DNA of 64,000 bases from Dastarcus helophoroides (Eukaryota; Arthropoda; Insecta; Coleoptera; Bothrideridae): NCBI GenBank assembly GCA_028583605.1, contig CM053326.1:14238587-14302586 (forward strand), in the 5' to 3' direction. Positions 62,185 to 64,000 of the stretch are shown here, piece after piece. The notes under the pieces were generated by a model, which searched no databases, was not told where the DNA came from, and was given only the letters and a program-made list of their open reading frames with translations. Position 1 is the stretch's first letter. Each line of letters opens with the position of its first letter. The translations under genes and the position numbers were made by a program.

Positions 62185-64000
62185 TTAGTGAAACTCTTCG
62201 AATTCGACCTTTTTAAAAATTTTAGACTTTTTAAAAATTCTCAGTCTCTTAAAATTTCGATAATTTCTCAAAATTTTGTTTTGGTTTGGTGGGCCGCCGT
62301 AGCTTAATGTGAATGAAGTTTTTTTTCAAAATTTCGACTCTTTGAACATTTAACTTTTTTTTAAAAGTTCGAACTTTCTTTAAAATTTTATTTATACATT
62401 TTTTTAAACATTTCCAATTAAATCTTTGACTTAAAAAAAAGATTCTTTTTAAACTTGAAATATTGAAAATTTCGACTTTTTTGAAAATTTTATTTTGTCA
62501 AAATTTCAATTTTTTTGATTATTACGAATTTTTCGATAATTTTGAGTTTTTTCCAATATTTAAAAAGTTCAGCTTCTTTGTAAATTTAAATAAGAACTCT
62601 GCAATTTATTTTAAATGTCAGTATTTTCCAAAAATTCGTCTTTTATTCACATTTCCAAAATTATTGAAAATTTCGACCATTTTAAAAATTGAAAATTTTT
62701 TCGAAATCCTTATTTTCTTTTAAAAATTTGTCTTTCTATGAAAATTTCAAAATTTTTTAGTTTGACTTTTTTTAATATTCGTCTTTTCCGATAACTAGAT
62801 TTATTTTTTAAAAGTGGTAATGTTTTTCTTTTTAAATTTACATTTTTTAAGAAACATTTCGAAATAACACTCAAATTTAAAAAAAATTAATAACAAAATT
62901 TTCTATTTTTAAACTTGTGCAAAATTTTGAAACAAATTTCCAAAAAAAAAACATTTTATGTACAAATAAATTGCCAAAATCTGAATTTTAATCACAAAAA
63001 ATTGGCTTCAAGCTGAAATATTTGATTTTTGAAATTGCTCTGGAACTTCAAAATTACTAGAAAAAAATTAAATTAGAACAGTAAATTGTTAATAAATTTT
63101 TTTCAACATTTTGATACATTTTAATTTCGAAATTTTGAGACTCTTCTAGAAATGTTGGCTCTTTTTCTCAAAAATTTCAATAATTTCCACTTTAAAAGTC
63201 GAAATTATAAAAATGTTTTTGACAATTAATTTATTTCAAAAAAATTTTTTTTTCTTTAAGTACGAAAATATCATTTTTTTAATGTTATTTATAAATGACA
63301 AATTTCAACTTTTTTTAGAAATATGATCTGCTTTCTCTTGAAATTTTGAGTTTAATTTTTAAAATTCGATCTTTTTTTATCGAAATTTGAATTTTAAATT
63401 CGAACTTTCGAATTTCAAGAATAAATTTAAGATTTCTAAAAAAAATTGGAAATTCTGATTCAGAATTTTCTTTGGTCATACACTAGTAGTAATTTTGTAG
63501 AGAAATATCAAATTGTTTCATTTTTTCTTGAAATTTCAATATTTTTCCCAGAGTTTCGTTATTTTTATGCAGATTTGAAGTTTATTTTCCCTAAATTTAT
63601 ATTTAATAATTTTCAGTTTCTTATCAAGGTTACAAAATAAAATGCACTTTAAAATGTTAAAATTTCGTTAAAAAGCTTTTAAATTTCCAAAACAAATTAG
63701 AGAGAAATCAAAATTTCTACAGGAAAAAATATTTTAAAGACAAAATCTCCAGAAAAATTCGGCATTTCAAAAAAAATTCTTTGTATAAAATGTTTAGAGA
63801 AAAACGCAAATTTCACAAGAAAAAAAGCAAAATTTTTGTAGGGAACAAAATCGAAATTCGGAAAAAAAATTGAAATATCTTTACAAAAAAGTCGAAATTT
63901 TTTGCTTTTCCCAAAATGTTCAAATTTTTAAAGAGCTTTCAGGGTTTTTTTCAAACATTTTTTGTCAAAACTACAAAATAAAATGGACTTGAAATTGTCA
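62185..64000. repeat. AT-rich degenerate array to the window edge
   Basis: Begins directly at the truncated retrozyme-like unit and runs off the window. AAAATTTCGACTTTTTT-type units are clear at 62200-62700 and more decayed further on. Open frames here are low-complexity and not annotated. Confidence 0.65.

Noticed and set aside
1..64000. CRISPR array, tRNA or rRNA genes
   Set aside because: Repeats are transposon-derived with no spacer pattern. I saw no tRNA cloverleaf or rRNA sequence, although without a tool a single tRNA could be missed.

Overview
This is an AT-rich, intron-bearing, transposon-dense nuclear sequence, almost certainly from an insect or another arthropod. The evidence is canonical GT-AG introns, two recognisable nuclear genes, and a TE set of Ty3/gypsy, Penelope, CR1/Jockey-type LINE, pogo/Tigger, mariner, piggyBac and hAT-like elements with 8-bp target duplications. 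No bacterial, plastid or CRISPR features are present. Most short open frames in the AT-rich stretches (rich in Phe, Ile, Lys and Asn) are chance products of a degenerate repeat and are not annotated.

Host genes. The dominant gene is an NXF/TAP-family mRNA-export factor on the minus strand. I assembled it by hand from nine exons between 50,624 and 19,775. They join in phase to 1,587 nt (528 residues) and encode an RBD, leucine-rich repeats, an NTF2-like domain and a C-terminal UBA-like (TAP-C) domain. Its introns are either 52-61 bp or 1-14 kb, and the long ones are full of transposons. Inside intron 6, on the opposite strand, lies an intact single-exon TTC19 gene (mitochondrial complex III assembly/maintenance). 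Weaker candidates are a terminal exon at 4,646-4,992 (+) and a phase-compatible exon pair at 16,488-16,306 and 13,230-13,163 (-). I do not recognise either protein.

Layout. 1-1,250: 3' end of a Ty3/gypsy element. 1.4-1.9 kb: palindromic Penelope-type terminal repeats. 5.4-8.0 kb: a pogo-like transposon with a PHD finger and one frameshift. 8.1-9.0 kb: LINE remnant. 9.4-12.4 kb: AT-rich array and solo LTR. 13-19 kb: orphan exons and another array. 19.8-50.6 kb: the NXF gene with its TE-filled introns. 50.8-55.3 kb: a hAT-like element containing a nested Tigger. 55.5-57.4 kb: two solo LTRs and a MITE. 57.5-60.1 kb: another hAT-like element. 60.4-62.2 kb: head-to-tail 377-bp repeats, each with a hammerhead ribozyme. 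62.2-64 kb: AT-rich array.

Most interesting points. (1) The 377-bp tandem repeats carry a canonical type I hammerhead on the minus strand and look like an animal retrozyme. Related or degenerate hammerheads sit in four other places, including both ends of a Penelope element that fills NXF intron 7. (2) The long degenerate array of an ~18-bp unit (core AAAATTTCGACTTTTTT) is not free-standing satellite. In at least four cases it is the interior of a 3-4.5 kb element with hAT-like ends and 8-bp target duplications. (3) Target duplications allow a relative insertion order: MITE, then two hAT-like elements, then mariner and a solo LTR. No computation was run. All identities, folds and boundaries are from reading.
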